DNA from: Canna indica
Taxonomy: Eukaryota > Streptophyta > Magnoliopsida > Zingiberales > Cannaceae
DNA length: 64,000 nucleotides
NCBI GenBank assembly: GCA_034359265.1
Contig: CP136895.1
Location: 55,198,001-55,262,000, forward strand
Direction: 5' to 3'
The notes under the pieces were generated by a model. The model searched no databases and was not told where the DNA came from. It saw only the letters and a list, made by a program, of their open reading frames with translations. This document shows, one piece after another, positions 1 to 13,100 of this stretch; within the stretch, counting starts at the first letter, position 1, and each line of letters begins with the position of its first letter. A program made the translations under genes and the position numbers.

Positions 1-643
1 CTTCCAAATATATGACAAGAAAACCAAACAAATGAGAAGTCAAAAAACTCAAATTCCCCGATTAATCATTCCATTTTTTATCATGTAAGTTTTCAAACTG
101 TTTTAAACTATAAAGACTTCCTGCAAATGTCATTGTTAAGCTTTTGGGATGAGTGGTCATCTAATCAAAGTTGACATGGTAAGGTCGTGCGTCTGTATCC
201 TACAAAATTCAGTAATTACGAAATATATACCACCAGTTAAGTCAGTTTATGTGTTGAGCTTACCAATCCAATTATCCAATCTAGTCCGCTAACCTCAATA
301 CAAGGAGGAGTTTTAAGAATATAAAAATTTAGATTGGTCTCTTTCCAAACAGCTCATGGAATAAATGGTCATTAAATCAAAAGTTGGTATTATAGATTCT
401 AGACCAGAACAAATAAACCATCCGCCAGAACCAAAGATATAAGATATCAAGAAGCTCACCAGGCAGACTCCTAGATCTGGAAATCGACCTACAAGATGAA
501 CCACTCGGCAGTGGAAATCGACGAGTCACAATCGGAATCCTGGTTCCGCGGAAGCCGGAATCCTGTAATATATAACCGTGGGAATCCCAGAATATTGGAA
601 ACCCCAATCAAACCCCCGGAAAAAGGAAGAAGGAAAGAAATAC

Positions 644-757
644 CTTAAACGAGAGAGGACGAAAGGGTAAGAAGAAGGCGGCGGCGGCGGCGGCAGAAGA
701 GGAGGCGGATTCGCTGGAAGTGGAAGGATTCAACACCACCGACGGTTGTTGCATCAT
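644..757 (-). CDS. first coding exon of an unidentified gene (continues past left edge)
   Basis: On the minus strand an ATG-ATG pair at 757-752 opens a 38-codon exon rich in Ser and Ala (a run of six Ala, then FFLPFRPLSFK). It ends exactly in frame at a clean donor (AAG|GTATTT, GT at 643-642). The exon is GC-rich and preceded by a pyrimidine/purine-rich leader, like a plant first exon. I found no convincing second exon in 1-640, so it must lie further left, and I do not recognise the protein from this N-terminus. The low-complexity Ser/Ala start suggests a disordered N-terminal tail. A longer overlapping frame starting near 1031 is considered only the leader read through. Confidence 0.5.
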
Positions 758-916
758 GTCGAAGAAGGAATCGCAAGGCTCCTGATATCTCTCTTCTTGT
801 TCTCGCTGTCTCTTCCGTAATTCTTCTCTCCCCTTCCAGGCGTCGCTGGTATCGCTTCCGTGTGTTATTTTTATTTCGTCGGAGAAAATTCAGAAAGAAA
901 AAAGAGAAGTCGAGAC

Positions 917-937
917 TTAAATAATAATAAATAATAC
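917..937 (-). promoter_or_regulatory. TATA-like AT tract upstream of left-edge gene
   Basis: Minus strand reads TATTATTTATTATTATTTAA about 160 bp upstream of the ATG at 757, in an otherwise GC-rich flank. The position suits a core promoter or a leader start. It is a weak match and could be chance. Confidence 0.25.
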
Positions 938-1110
938 CCGCGCCCCACCGCATGACCCGATTACCCGAACGAGTGGAGTGAGTTGGGGCCGTGCTTTTTA
1001 GCATGACCGAGCGTACCATGTCAAGTTGCATAATCGATATTCCATCCTGATTCCTGACTCATGCTTTTGCTGGCCCTGCTTTTTTTTTTTTCTCCGTTAA
1101 CAGCGACGAG

Positions 1111-2021
1111 TAGGGATGAGTGGGTGCGGATATCACGTAATGTCTATTATACTAGGATCTTATCATATATAGAATTGGTTTCTAAGTTTTGGATTCGAAT
1201 TAGGAATGTCAACGGGGCAGAGCAGATACGAGGATGCCTACTCGCTATCGGCCTGCGAAATATATATAATACCCATACTCGTTTAATTCCTCACGGGTAT
1301 CAGAGTTACCTATTTAATTTTTCACGGGGGGACGAATACTCACGAAAAACATAAATTAAAATATTTCATTAAAATTTAAACTCATAATAATGAAATAAAT
1401 ATCAAGAACAACATCAGTTCTAGGATAAAAAAAAGAGTAGATAAACACATTATCGACAATATAAGGTCTTCAAGCATTTATCACATAAGGGTTTTTTTGT
1501 AAGTATACTTATATTCGCGGGTAATGGGTACCCATGGGTACGACTACTATAATATCTGTACTCGCCCCATATAATAAACAGGTAAAAAAATTACTTACGA
1601 CATTCCCACAGATAGGATATTAATCCTCATACCCGTCATAAACGGGTATCATTGTCATCTCTAACCCGAACCCTATCTTGTTGGGACTTGGAATCAGATT
1701 CTACTCGAAACCTGTGGTATAGTACATGTTTTGGATATCTTGTTGAAACTTGTAAATGACAGATTTCGGGGTACAAATTTCGAGTACCCTGTTGGAAACC
1801 TGTACCACAAAATATGTAAATGAACAAGTTTCGGGGTATAGGTTTTGGGTTCCGATTCTGGGTACCCGATGTGTTGAACCCGAAACTAGAACTGATTTTA
1901 ACTGATTCCTTAAGTTTTGTCTCATACCCTACCCGAATTTAATTTGGGTCTATCCGAAACTTATCCGACCGGATAGATTCTAATCAGTTTCGAGTCTACT
2001 TGATACTCATGCACATCCCTA
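1111..2021. mobile_element. decayed hAT-like MITE (outer of a nested pair)
   Basis: The ends read TAGGGATGAGTGGGTG at the left and, on the opposite strand, TAGGGATGTGCATGAG at the right. The possible 8-bp duplications (GCGACGAG and GTGATGAA) are diverged. The interior repeats short GGGTAC/ACCCGA motifs. There is no coding capacity. The family is inferred from TIR resemblance to the better-preserved elements at 19319 and 35919. Confidence 0.4.
1201..1663. mobile_element. hAT-like MITE, inner insertion
   Basis: TIRs TAGGAATGTCAACGGGG (left) and TAGAGATGACAATGATAC (right, reverse complement) face each other. They are flanked by decayed 8-bp duplications ATTCGAAT (1193-1200) and ACCCGAAC (1664-1671) that differ only by T/C transitions. 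The interior is non-coding with ACGGGTA-type motifs near both ends. Confidence 0.5.
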
Positions 2022-3310
2022 GTGATGAAAATAACGTTAATATACGGTCAAAGTGTTATTTTTTCTTCAAAAGCTTGAATTTTTCTAATTATTTTTCCTT
2101 ACTTGCTGGTAGCGAAAATACACCTAATCATCTCTAGTATGAAAGGCAGTCTTCAACTCTTCATACACCAATAACGAACTGGCAACTTATTCAAGAAATT
2201 TGCATTTCCAAGAATAAATATGCAAAAAAATGAAAAAATATGGATTTCAATTGGAATTGATTAAGCACGATTAATCAATTAATCGAACCATAAAATTTAA
2301 TTTTAAATAGCAATTTTGCTATTCGATTTCAAATTCAAAAAACCGATTTAATTTGATTACCGGTTATCTGATTAGGATTTCAATTAATGAATTAAAAAAT
2401 CAATTTGATTTGATTACCAATTATCCGATTTCAATCATCATTCACGAATAATTAATAATCAAAATCGATTATAGATTTATTATATAATATACATATACAA
2501 TTACAATTTTTTATATTTTCAGTAACAATTATCTGTTTAGCAATTGATTAATCATTTAATAATAAATTAATTACATCTATTTGAATTGTTTAAGCAAATT
2601 CAATTAATCATCAAATATCCAACGATTAAAAATGAATTGATTTTAATTCAATTTCGAATAACAATTTTCTAAACAATTTCAGTTTTAATTATTAAAAAAA
2701 TATGATTAACTAAAAAGTTGCTATCCTTGGGCAAAAGTAGTTCTCACATATTCAATATTTTCTGAATTACAAATAAAGGTATAGTTCTTGCTCATATGAA
2801 GCATTTATGCTCATTATAGAAATATTGAGTTCCTTGACATAGTACAACTATGAAAAGTATGTAGATAATCGTAAAATGGGAGATATAACTGTACATGCCC
2901 AATCAATCAACTAATAAGTAAATTTCTGATACATTTTCTACAAGCACAAGCATTTACATCATATAAGCTTGACAACACAATTGATCACCAAAATGGCTTA
3001 ACCAGGCCAGAGTACACGCTCAAATAACTTGGATTTTGCATGACAAATGTAATTGAGCTAGAAAAAAAATCTCCCTCGTGATTTCTAGTGATAAGTATAT
3101 AAAAGGAGCTGCATGCCCCACCTTCACATTCTTGATACTGCCCAAATTACACCAGAATGTGAAATTTGTTTACTTCAAGCTTTGATACACAGTTCCCTTC
3201 GCTGACAGTCATAGTTGAATTCTTGATTTTTCAGTCTCCTGAAGCAATCTATCAAACAACGGGTAGCAACGGCATAAACATAGCATCATTGTGATGATGC
3301 ATGACTACAA
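2022..3310. other. AT-rich spacer and GCP5 3' flank
   Basis: 2200-2740 is low-complexity AT-rich DNA with many AATTGATTAATC/ATTCGATTT-like words and no ORF. 2750-3310 is ordinary unique-looking sequence and should contain the 3'UTR and polyadenylation region of the minus-strand GCP5 gene, whose stop codon is at 3313-3311. Confidence 0.4.
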
Positions 3311-4153
3311 TCAGTCCCTGGGTACAGAGGGCTTTCCTAGTTTGGCAGTAGGGTCAAAGCTGGGTACTGTCAGCAGGTTTCCATTATCAGACATGTAGAA
3401 ATAATTGTAATTGATTCTAGTCACCAGGTCTGCCAGATGAGGGAAGTGTCCAACATTAAGCCTGAAGGAGAGGATCTGTATACATTCATAAACCATATTG
3501 TTTACCTCCAACGAATAAGCTTATCAACCAGTCATCAAAACTTTCAAATTGAACAGTCAGAATGAAAAATTACCCTGAGAAGAAAGGCCACACAATCATC
3601 AAATTGTTTTTCAATGCGATCTACTTCCATTTCACATCTTGCTTTGATAGCAGAAGCTGCTCCACCACTGTTTAATGTTTGCTGTATTGAATAAAAATCA
3701 AGTGCCAGGCCAAGAATAGTCTTAATGCGACTTGCTATCAGTGCCCACTGCAATTGCATGACAATATAAAATTATTGTCATTGTAGGACCTTATAATACA
3801 TTGATTAATTAAAGAGAGAACAAGAAAAACTATACAAGTTTATCAGAGGCAACAAAGCACTGGCGTTGAATGGACAACAAGTAGGAGTCATGAACTTCTA
3901 TAACTTCGTCAAGTGAACCAGCGGATGACATACCACTGCAAAGTTCAGACCATGCACTGTGTAATACCTGCAATATCATGTCCCTTTTAAATCAAGACTT
4001 ATGATGCCAAGAAGGATACATTGTTTTTAGAAACAAGGTTAAGTTTGTATTTACCCGGTCCATGACATATTGATGAAATGCATCTACAAAATGGAGGAGC
4101 TTCTGCTGCACTAAAAAATGGTGCTTATAATGGTTCATTTTGCTACCTCTACC
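3311..4153 (-). CDS. GCP5: GCP5 exon block, C-terminal (last four exons)
   Basis: Exons 4153-4055 (33 codons), 3967-3836 (44), 3747-3574 (58) and 3505-3311 (64 plus TGA) all start and end in phase 0. All have GT/AG borders. They encode the end of the GRIP2/Spc97-Spc98 C-terminal domain, the part that contacts gamma-tubulin. The block is separated from the next exon upstream by a 5.9 kb intron carrying two transposons. Confidence 0.9.
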
Positions 4154-7100
4154 CTGCCAAAGGAAAAGTCCATATCTCAATGCCGGAAAGTGCAAACACT
4201 ATGAATAATTCATAGAGTAAATGAAATTCTATGGTTATTGTAGAAAGACTACGTAGATAAAGAATAATCTTCTATATTATTCACAATGAGAGACCTCCTA
4301 TTTATACAACCTAGGTCTCCTTCATTAACAATAAATACAATGAATCCCTATAATCAAGCTAACAATCAATTCCCTCATTATAGCACTTAATTCTCTAATT
4401 ATTACACAATATTTTCTAATTATAACAGAATATATTCTAACATTAATGCATAATATATTCTACCACTCCCCCTCAAGCTGGAGAATAGATGCTAATCATG
4501 TCCAACTTGTTACAGATGTAATCAATTCGTACCCCATTCAAAGCCTTTGTAAAGATATCTTCTAGTTGATCTTCAGACTTAACATGTTATGTAGAGATGA
4601 ACTTCTGTTGAATCTTGTCACGAACAAAGTGGCAATTGATTTCAATATGTTTGGTTCTTTCATGAAACATGGGATTGGAAGCAATATGAATGGCAGCTCG
4701 ATCATCACACCATAACTTTGCTGGTAAAGTAGTCCCCCGTCCAACTTCACTTAATAGCTGATATTCATACTACCTCACACACAGTTTGTGCCATAGCTCT
4801 ATATTCCGATTTTGCACTAGACCGAGATACTACATTTTGTTTCTTACTTTTCCATGAAACCAAATTTCCTCCAACAAAAACACAATATCCCGTAATTGAC
4901 CTTCTATCCACCTTTGATCCTGCCCAATCTACGCATCTGAAAAACATTCAATATCAGTATGTCCATGATTTTCATAAAAAAGACCACGTCCTGGAGCCCC
5001 CTTCAAATAACACAAGATTTGTTCTAAAGCAGCCCAATGTTCAATTGATGAAGTTTACATAAACTGACTAACGATACTAACTCAGTAAGCAATGTCTGGA
5101 CGAGTTACTGTAAGATAATTTAGCTTTCCAACAAATCTTTTTTATCTATCTGAGTCTTCAAACTGTTCTCCTTCCTTAGTTAGCTGCAAACCAGGAGTCG
5201 TTGGTGTACTACATGGCTTAGCATCCAATTTTCTTGTTTTTGTCAACAAGTCAAGAACAGAGACAAGAATATTCCTTTCTTGCTTAGTTGCTTCTTGTAA
5301 CCTCAACACCCAAGAAATACTTCAACGGCCCCAAATCTTTTGTCTTTCGACTGTGAAGAAAGAATTTAAGAGATGAAATATCTGCAGTGTCACTCCCAGT
5401 AATAACAATATCATCTACATACACAGCTAGTAGAATTATGCCAACCTAAGATCGTTTGTAAAATACTGAGTGATCACACTTACAAATTTGCATTCCAGAC
5501 TCCTGAACTGCCTCACTGAATTTCCCAAACCAAGCATGAGGACTTTGTTTCAAGCCATACAAGAATTTTCGAAGACGACAAGCCTTCTCATACTCCCCCT
5601 GAACAACAAATCTAGGTGGTTGCTCCATATAAACTTCTTCTTGGAGATCACCATGCAGAAAAACATTCTTGATATCCAACTGATGTAATGGTCAGCTGAA
5701 AGTAGCCGCCACAGAAATGAATAGTCGAACCGAAGAAAGCTTAGCAACCGAAGAGAATGTGTCAGAATAGTCAACACCATACACCTACCTTAGCATACCC
5801 CTTAGCAACCAGACGGGCTTACAAATGATCCACTTCACCATCAAAATTAGTCTTGATGGTAAACACCCATTTACGCCCAATAGCTATCTTTCCTTCAAGT
5901 AAGTCCACCAAGTCCCAAGTACCATTACCATCTAGAGCCATCATTTCCTCTAACATTGCAGCACACCAACCAGGATAAGATAGGGCTTCTTTAATAGTTT
6001 TAGGAACAGACACAGAATCTAAGAATGCAATAAAAGAGCTAGAGGCAGAAGACAGGTGAACGTATGAAACAAACGATGAAATAGGATAATTACACTGGCG
6101 TTTACCTTTTCGAAGGGCAATGGGTAGATCAAGACTAGGATCAGGATTATTTGCCACTGGATCTAACGACGAAGAAGCTGGTAAAGGGCATGTGTCTTTG
6201 ACCTTCTGGGATAGATATGAACAATAGGAGGCCTAGCAGGAACATGAACAGATTGAGCTACAGTATAAATGAGTAGATTATCTTCCTCCGCCTAACTGTC
6301 ATAAGTAGAAGATGAAGGAAAGAAAGGAGTATTTTCATGAAATGTGACAATAGTGGATACAAGATAATGAATGAAATTAGGAGAATAACATCTGTATCCT
6401 TTCTGGAGACGAGAGTAGCCAATAAAAACACACTTGAGAGCTTTAGGATCTAATTTAGTGACCTGCGAACGAACATCATGAACAAAGCATGTACAACCAA
6501 ATATCCTGGGTTCAATGGGAAACAAAGATTTAAAAGGAAAGAGCATAGTATACGGGATATCACCATTAAGGACAGAGGAAGGCATACAGTTGATTAAGAA
6601 ACAAGCTGTTGAAACAGCATCAACCCAAAACTCCTTAGGAACTTTCATTTGGAAGAGAAGTGCCTGAGCAACTTCAAGAAGATGTATATTTTTTCTTTCG
6701 GCCACTCCGTTTTGAGAAGGTGTATCGACACAGAAGTTTGGTGGAGAATGCCATTTTGAGTCATGTAGGACTAAAATTTTTCTGAAACATATTCTTTGGC
6801 ATTATCACTTCTTAATGTACGCACGGGAACATTAAACTACATTAAACTGAGTCTTTATTTCAGCACAAAAGGCACAAAATATGGAGAACTCAGAACGATT
6901 TTCACTAAATATAACCAAGTAACACGAGAATAGTCATCAACAAAGGTAACAAAATACTTGAAACCAGTTTTGGACATAGTTGGGCAAGAACCCCAAACAT
7001 GAGAATGGACTAACTCAAAAGGAGCAATAGCCTGTTTATTAACTCTAGGACGAGGGAAGACGATGGTGTTTGGCAAACTAACATGACTCGATCTAATGAA

Positions 7101-10100
7101 GACAAACTCTAAAACTGAGGATATAATTTCTTCAAGGAAGATAAAGAATGATGTCCCACTTGACAGTATACCTCAAAAGGGGTGGAGACACTCGAACAAG
7201 CAATAGACCGTGGCATCTCTAAATCTAGGTAGTAGAGACCTTCGGACTCATGACCTTTACTAATAATCTGCTTCGTCATAAGATCCTGAAAGAGACAAAC
7301 GTTGGGATAAAATGAGACAACAATTCAAGCCACGAGTAAGTTTACTCACAGAGGCAAAGTTGGGTAGAATTAAAACATCAGTGAAAGAAATAGATGAAGT
7401 GGGACTAATAGTTCATGAACCAAGGACAGAAGATGTAGACTCATTTGCTATTGTGACACTGGAAAGAATTGATTTTTGTTCGAAAGGGGTACAAAGTTTT
7501 TAATTACCTATCATATGATATGTGGCACTAGAATCAATGACCCATTTAGAGGATGACGAAGCAAGGCATGCATTGGAGCTACCTGACTCAGCAAGAGTAC
7601 TGGTAGAAGAAGCAGTGGATTTCAATGATTGCTGGTACTAGGTAAACTTGGCAATCTCATCTTCAGAGACTAGAATGGTCTTGTCAGAAGAAGTTGCAAC
7701 ATGAGCATGGATCTCGCTCATGTTGAGACTTACTTTGTAGTTTCTTACGGGAATACTTTGTGTGGCCTGGCTATGGCAATAATAACAAACAATGCTTGAC
7801 TCATGTCTACGAGAATCATCTTTGTTACGATTAAAAGACTTATTCTTTACCCCAAATTCAGTCATCTTCAATGTTAATGACCAAAAAATCCAACAATAAT
7901 GAAATCTGAAATATCAGGCAAGAAACCAACAAAGAACAAAACCTCCAATAAGAAGATCAGGCACACGCTCGGAATCCAGTGGCCGAAATTTGCAGATCCG
8001 GAATCTGCAGATCCGCCGATCAGGAGTGGGCAACCTCCTGAGCCCGGCGGTCAGGACAAATGTTGGCGAGCAGGGGATACACAATCTCTCCTGATCGTAA
8101 TTTCTACCTCTTCAAGCAGCGGAAAAATGGAAGAGTGGTATGCTTTGATACCATGTAGAAAGACTATGTAAAAGAAAGAATAATCTTCTACATTATTCAC
8201 AATGAGAGACCTCCTATTTATACATCCTAGGTCTCCTTCATTTACAATAAATACAATGAATCTCTATAATCAAGCTAACAATCAATTCCCTGATTATAGC
8301 ACTTAATTCTCTAATTATTACACAATATTCTCTAATTATAACATAATATATTCTAACATTAATGCAAAATATATTCTAACAGTTATGAAGTGATAATTAC
8401 TAGTGGGATAGGGAAGGAAAAGTAAAATGCAAGCCTTTTGCCAACTTGATAGATTATAAACACCACAGGTTGGAGAATTCAAAATGATCCTATTACTTGT
8501 ACATAGAGATTAAAAAAAATTGGTATCAAAAGATAAGCTATCACATGTGTTATGATTCAGTAATAAATTCTGAGCAAGAAAACGTAACCTATTGCATAGC
8601 AAGGAATGCACAGTTAAAGTTGTACATGATTCATGCCAAATGGTTGGAACATTCAACAATTATGGAGTAGAATCTCTTAAGTTTTGGTTTAAGAACAATG
8701 AAAAACTAGTTCTGTAAGTAGGTTGCATACTTAGGGTGTGTTTGGTTGGATGGAGTGAATTCATAAGGAATAGGAATAGACAAAAAAAGGAATAGACAAA
8801 GAATGGAATAAATGATGAATAGTATTACCTTGTTTGGTTGACATTGTAAAATAGGCTAAGAATAGAATTACTTTGTTTGGTTAGCATAAGGAATAGACAA
8901 GGAGTAGAAAGTTAAATGACCAAAATATCATTCTTAATAAAACTGAATATATTTACTTTGTTTACTTAACACGAAGAATATACAATAAATTGAGAGGAAA
9001 TGACTAAAATGCCCTCCTAAAAATATAATAAATTATATTCTAATTTATTCTAATTAATAAACAATATAATAAAAATATGGATCAATATAAAATAATTTAT
9101 TAACTTAAAATAATAAAACACTATTATTTATTTTATTTTCATAAAAAATAATTGAATCTTCAAAAAATAACTATTAAAATATTATTTAATAATAAAATAA
9201 TAATTATCTATTTAAGATATATAATTATTAAAAATAATTTAACAATTTAATTTTTATATTCATATTATAAATATTGAATGATAATATAAAAATGACCAAA
9301 ATGCCCTTCTAAAAATATAATAAATTATATTATAATTTATTTTAACTAATAACAGCATCATAAAAATATGGATTAATGTAAAATAATATATTAATTTAAA
9401 ATAATAAAAACTATTATTTATTTATTTTCATAAAAAATTAAATCTTAAAAAATAATTATTAAAATAATATTTAATAATAAAATAATAATTATCTATTTAA
9501 GATAACCAATTATTAAAATTAATTTAATAATATAATTTTTTATATTATTATGTAATATTATAAATATTGAAGGACAATATAAAAAAATATCATAAGGAAT
9601 AGACAAGGAATACTATTCCTTGGGTTGAAGTAAGAAATAGTATTCCCCATGCATAGGAAATAGTATTCCTTATCTATTCCTTATGGCCCACCTAATCCTT
9701 GTCTATAAGTTGCAACCAAACAAGGGAATAAGTGGGGCATAGGGAATAGTATTCCATTCCCCCTCTATTCCATCCAACCAAACACTACCTTAGTATTAAA
9801 AGACAACATTGAGATGGTTCCAAACTATCTAATTCTATTTATACAAAGATCACACCTTATTGGAATACAACAAAATAATAGGCTGCACTTAAATGATGTT
9901 TAACAAAACTTTCTTTTTCACTTTATATAGATATGCAGTCTATTTTCCTTAAAATAGCTGCCCTCTTCTGTGTACTCATAAGAAATATATAGAAAAACAT
10001 AATGTTTGGATAGAGTAAGGGAAATAATTAATTTGCACCTTCCACATCCATTTTCGAGCTTTATCAAGAACAAATTTTGCACGTTTGACCTTTAGCAAGA

Positions 10101-13100
10101 AACCCATGACCTGTACAAACACAAGAGAAATCAAATAATTATAATATTCAAGTGAGAACTATTCAGAAAAAGAAACTTAGTACCTGATTATATTTCTTTA
10201 GTGCCTCCATGTTAGCTATTAGATCTAGTGGCCAAGCAACCTATCGTGCCAAAAGATTTACAAGACATTATAAAAAAATATAATAAAAGGTATTATTTGA
10301 AAATTTTCTACACATACCTTGTAAGTGAATTTCAGCATATCGAGTGCATTAATGCCAAAACATTGATTCCTTACATTTGGTGGAGTTGACACATTTCCGA
10401 CTTCAGTTTCCTCATTATCAGCACTGAGCTTTGCAAGAGATACAACCAAGGAATCTGGGGCACTAAGAAGAGCACCATCCGCAGAATTTCTGATAGACTC
10501 CTACATATTTCAAGATACAATGAACTATCAACCATACACTTGGATGGAAACAAATATGGAAAGCAAACCCAACAATATACAACTTTGAACAATCCCATAC
10601 CTGCAATATGGTATTCAATTCAAAGTCATCCTCCCATATGTCTCCCCTGTTTAATTTATTAAAAGTTATAAAAAGGAACTGCTGCAGCAAGTCACCTGAT
10701 ATACAGAATCATCAGGCATGCATGCCCATAACATACATTTACTATTAATTTAGAAAAAACAGAACAATTTACCTGAGCCTAATAAATAAATAGCACGTAA
10801 GACACCAAGTTCGTCCATTAATTTCCAATCATTCATCAATTTCAACAAGATATGCTTACCAACATGATCCACCTAAGATGTAACAACAAAATCTTAGCAG
10901 CATATGAGTTTACATACTCACAAGTCACAACACAGGAAAGCTATTTTACCTGTTTCCTGATGTAAAGAGTAAGACATTCCTGGATGATAACTGCAGGTTG
11001 TAATGTGTCCTTCAATTTGTTGCTCTTAATCCATTTAAGAATTCTCGATGCAAGGGTACTATTTCTCTGAAAAGGAAGAAGGTCTGAAACAGCAGTATTT
11101 TCCTGATTTTACAAACATTATTTCAATAAGTTCAATCTGATGAATCTGTCAGAAAAATAGTATAAATAAGTACAGCACAACTTCATGGTACCTGAAAACA
11201 AGGAAGAAAAGTAGGAAAGGTGTATAAAGTTTCTAAAGCCATTTGATCATGTTGCCTGCGCAAGTGTTCCCGTTCATCAAAGAGAAAACCACAAGTGTAG
11301 TTAGTTCTATTAAGTCTAGGGAGGGTTCCTTTGCTCAATGGATCTCTGTCCATGCTTAAATCAAGATATTGATCACCAAATATGTTCTCACGTAATTTTT
11401 CATCATTAATTGGAGGAAGATGGTAATCTTTGGATATGTTAAGCTCATTCCAAGAGGACATGTTCTTTCTAAGAAACTCTCTGCTAACATTTATTACTGG
11501 ATTTCCAGGGCACAAAGAGTACAGAATACTATTTCCTAATAAACTATCAGTTTCATTATCTTGACACTGCCCTCTGTGAACTTTTGCAGGCTTTTCTGTT
11601 CCTTCTGCGTTAACAGGAGATATTGGATAAGTTGTTGTGGACTCAGCATAATCCCCTCCACCAATGTCAGTGTGTACCCGCCCAACTACAGCATTAGCTA
11701 AGAACTTCTGCCAAATTCTCCCAGAAGCAACTGCATTATGTTCACCCTCTTGAACTGTTGTTCCAATATTACCTCCCAACATCAAATGTTTGTGTATCTG
11801 AGAAATCTCAGGGGATGCCATCCACAAACACTTGTAAGTATGATCACCATCACCTAGCAAACCCACCAATGATACCAGGAAGACCTCAGGTAATGTCAAA
11901 AATCCCATAACCCGTGCATGATTATTCTTATCAAAATGAAAGGTAGACTTCCTATCAGGATTATCACATTGGTTTTGTTCATAAGAGGTCTGATGGTGAA
12001 ACTCAAACCCATTTGAGGATATATACCTGTCAGACCCAGTTGCTTTGTTGCCATCTGACAATAAAGTGTGCTCATCTTGAATATGTCTGACCAATTGCAA
12101 GGATTTCCCAGCAGATACAATAGCCTTAGCCATGTCCTTAAGAAATATAGGACAGGTTATATCATCAATGTTTGCCTGTTCTCTCCCTCTAGCAGATGTA
12201 GGCACTAAAAGAGGTTCTTGGTCACTTATTTTTCTTCTCTCTTTTGCACAGAACTCAGAATCACTCGAGATCCCTATACCATGGTCAGATTTTGCTTTAC
12301 TACATCTTCTTGATCTAAGAAGATAGCTCATCTCCCAAAATGCTGGCTGATCAATGGAAACTCCCTCATTCATATAAAAAAACATCTGTAATGAAGCTCA
12401 GATAACAGAAAGAAAGCAGTTAAAAGACAATGAAAAAGATGAAATTTCAGTTTTCCACTGTATAGATCTTTTCAATCTAATTGTATGCTGGTGATCACAA
12501 AAGATATAATATTATTCTATTCTGAAAGCATAGCATGAAAAGAGAACATAAGATTATCTTATTTAAAATAAATGATATTTCTTAGAGTCAATGAAAGATC
12601 CATGCCAATATATTATGCTTAATGGAAGATACAGTGAGATACAGGTGAACTATGCTCATTATGACATTGTATCCTAAATCTTAATCACCTTAATTAGTAT
12701 TTACTTTTTTAACAGTCTGAATACTGTAGAATATTCTGCTGAATATTAGTACAATAGATTCAAATCAAAAGTAAATACCTCTTGGAAAGGGTCATCAAGA
12801 ATCCCATCATATAGCCACGAGTCAAGCCCCTCAAGATATGGCAACAAACTTTCAGTGAGCAAGAAAAGCAGCATATGGTATGCCTCCTCCTATTGTTTCA
12901 AAAGCACTTTTCTAAATTAAGTTGTGCACGTTAAGGTGGAAAAGAATTGAAAGAAAATTGAATGTGAATTAAGCATCTGCAACCTCGCCACCTTGTACAA
13001 GGCAGAGTTCATTCAACTTTTTGAAAAGATGGTTGAGAATTTGAACTGCCAGTTCATTTGCTGGTGGAGATGTTTGAAGATAGGCACTAGGAATTGCTCC

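Larger units (their letters stand above)
4239..8381 (-). mobile_element. Copia LTR retrotransposon, complete but decayed, in GCP5 intron
   Basis: Minus-orientation element bounded by the 5-bp target duplication GTTAT (4234-4238 and 8382-8386). The LTRs are 4239-4465 and 8154-8381, about 95% alike by eye. The PBS is at 8153-8142 and the purine tract TTGAGGGGGAG (minus strand) abuts the left LTR. Order on the minus strand: gag zinc-knuckle remnant (7871-7638), integrase core (7076-6292), reverse transcriptase (6157-5390, including a YVDDI box near 5420), and RNase H (4947-4560). All are broken by stops or frameshifts. It is non-autonomous now and was inserted before about 5% LTR divergence accumulated. 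No other gene lies inside. Confidence 0.92.
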
